Shown: positions 24,098 to 24,927 of the stretch, in pieces
Position numbering within the stretch: position 1 is the stretch's first letter
Layout of the letters: every line of letters starts with the position of its first letter
Assembly (NCBI GenBank): GCA_005884465.1
Contig: VAZH01000067.1
Coordinates: 1-24,927, forward strand
Origin: Alphaproteobacteria bacterium
Lineage (GTDB): Bacteria; Pseudomonadota; Alphaproteobacteria; Rhizobiales; Xanthobacteraceae
Direction of reading: 5' to 3'
DNA length: 24,927 nt
Program-made: the position numbers and the translations under genes
Notes under the pieces: generated by a model
Told to the model about the DNA's origin: nothing
Database searches by the model: none
Seen by the model: the letters and a program-made list of their open reading frames with translations, nothing else

Positions 24098-24927
24098 CTA
24101 CAACGTCAGACCGGGCAGATCGAGCCCGTTGGCATGGGCACATGCAATGGCACTTTCATAGCCCGCGTCGGCATGACGCATGACCCCCGTCGCCGGATCA
24201 TTCCAAAGCACCCTCTCGATGCGGCGCGCAGCTTCCGGGGTTCCGTCGGCGACAATCACCATGCCGGCGTGCTGCGAATAGCCAATTCCGACGCCTCCGC
24301 CGTGATGCAGCGAGACCCACGTGGCCCCGCTGGCACAGTTGAGCAGCGCATTGAGCAGCGGCCAGTCGGACACAGCATCCGAGCCGTCGCGCATCGCTTC
24401 GGTTTCGCGGTTCGGGCTCGCAACCGAGCCGCTGTCGAGATGATCGCGACCGATGACGATTGGCGCCTGCAGCTCGCCGCTCGCCACCATTTCATTGAAC
24501 GCCAGGCCCAGCCGATGGCGATCGCCAAGGCCGACCCAGCAGATCCGTGCCGGCAGCCCCTGGAACTTGATCCGTGCTTTCGCCATGTCGAGCCAGTTGT
24601 GAAGATGCTTGTCATCCGGCATCAGTTCCTTGACCTTGGCGTCGGTCCGAAAAATATCTTCGGGATCTCCCGAGAGAGCCGCCCACCTGAATGGCCCGAT
24701 GCCGCGACAGAAGAGCGGACGGATGTAGGCCGGGACGAAACCGGGGAAATCGAACGCGTTCTTCAATCCCATATCCTTCGCCATCTGGCGAATGTTGTTG
24801 CCATAGTCGAGCGTGGGAACGCCCTGGGCGTGGAAATCCAGCATGGCCTGGACGTGGCTGACCATGGAGGTCTTGGCCGCCGCTTCAACCGCTTTCGGAT
24901 CGGCCTTGCGTCTGGACTCCCACTCGG
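24098..24927 (-). CDS. hutU: Urocanate hydratase, C-terminal half (N-terminus beyond window)
   Basis: The frame runs off the right edge: residues [18 protein letters not shown] lie upstream of the first in-window Met at 24865, so the gene continues. About 276 residues are visible of a family near 555. Hallmarks: [34 protein letters not shown] with the active-site cysteine, [42 protein letters not shown], and [17 protein letters not shown]. The enzyme uses tightly bound NAD+ to hydrate urocanate to 4-imidazolone-5-propionate, the second step of histidine degradation. Other hut genes would be expected beyond the right edge. It appears intact as far as seen. Confidence 0.96.
   Translation of the reverse strand, partial: EWESRRKADPKAVEAAAKTSMVSHVQAMLDFHAQGVPTLDYGNNIRQMAKDMGLKNAFDFPGFVPAYIRPLFCRGIGPFRWAALSGDPEDIFRTDAKVKELMPDDKHLHNWLDMAKARIKFQGLPARICWVGLGDRHRLGLAFNEMVASGELQAPIVIGRDHLDSGSVASPNRETEAMRDGSDAVSDWPLLNALLNCASGATWVSLHHGGGVGIGYSQHAGMVIVADGTPEAARRIERVLWNDPATGVMRHADAGYESAIACAHANGLDLPGLTL

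Noticed and set aside
1..24927. Search for tRNA genes, CRISPR repeats, insertion-sequence ends and transposase genes
   Set aside because: No cloverleaf-like segment, no spaced repeat series, no transposase frame and no flanking terminal inverted repeats were seen by eye.

Overview
The window (24.9 kb, high GC, about 60% by eye) looks like chromosome from an alphaproteobacterium of the Bradyrhizobium/Rhodopseudomonas type. This rests on protein style, the tightly coupled ATGA/GTGA gene junctions, the Liv-type ABC uptake locus and a small secreted protein of a kind I associate with that group. It is an impression from reading, not a database result. I saw no tRNA, rRNA, CRISPR array, transposase or phage gene.

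Layout. (1) 1-502: 3' part of a MarC-family membrane protein. (2) 754-5564, minus strand: a five-gene branched-chain-amino-acid-type ABC transporter (Tat-exported binding protein, LivH, LivM, LivG, LivF) whose genes mostly overlap by 4 bases or fewer; a stem-loop separates the binding-protein gene from the permeases. (3) 5565-5744: divergent control region with a near-perfect 25-bp palindrome. (4) 5745-10594, plus strand: acyl-CoA ligase, TetR regulator (overlapping the ligase stop), a 12-codon remnant of a short-chain dehydrogenase gene, a HapE-like Baeyer-Villiger monooxygenase, and a DsbA-fold glutathione-dependent isomerase-like protein. (5) 10610-14031, minus strand: a large glutathione-transferase-like protein, class I PHA synthase (PhaC) and a small secreted protein. 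(6) 14317-22753, plus strand: acyl-CoA ligase (frameshifted), alpha/beta hydrolase (frameshifted), wax ester synthase/DGAT, dodecin, acetoacetate decarboxylase, 3-hydroxyacyl-CoA dehydrogenase carrying an internal 66-bp tandem duplication, family III CoA-transferase and SDR oxidoreductase. (7) 23179-24927, minus strand: GNAT acetyltransferase downstream of the C-terminal half of urocanate hydratase (hutU).

How the genes may work together (inference). Regions 2-4 read as one substrate-inducible module: uptake of a carboxylic acid or ketone-bearing compound, CoA activation, TetR control through the palindrome, ketone-to-ester oxidation by the monooxygenase, and glutathione-linked steps. Regions 5-6 read as acyl-CoA and beta-keto-acid metabolism joined to carbon storage as PHA and wax ester/triacylglycerol.

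The most unusual feature is a series of small rearrangement scars: two genes each missing a few codons and frameshifted, one in-frame 66-bp tandem duplication with a single synonymous difference between copies, and one dehydrogenase gene reduced to its first 12 codons. They suggest either local gene decay or assembly error, which resequencing would separate.
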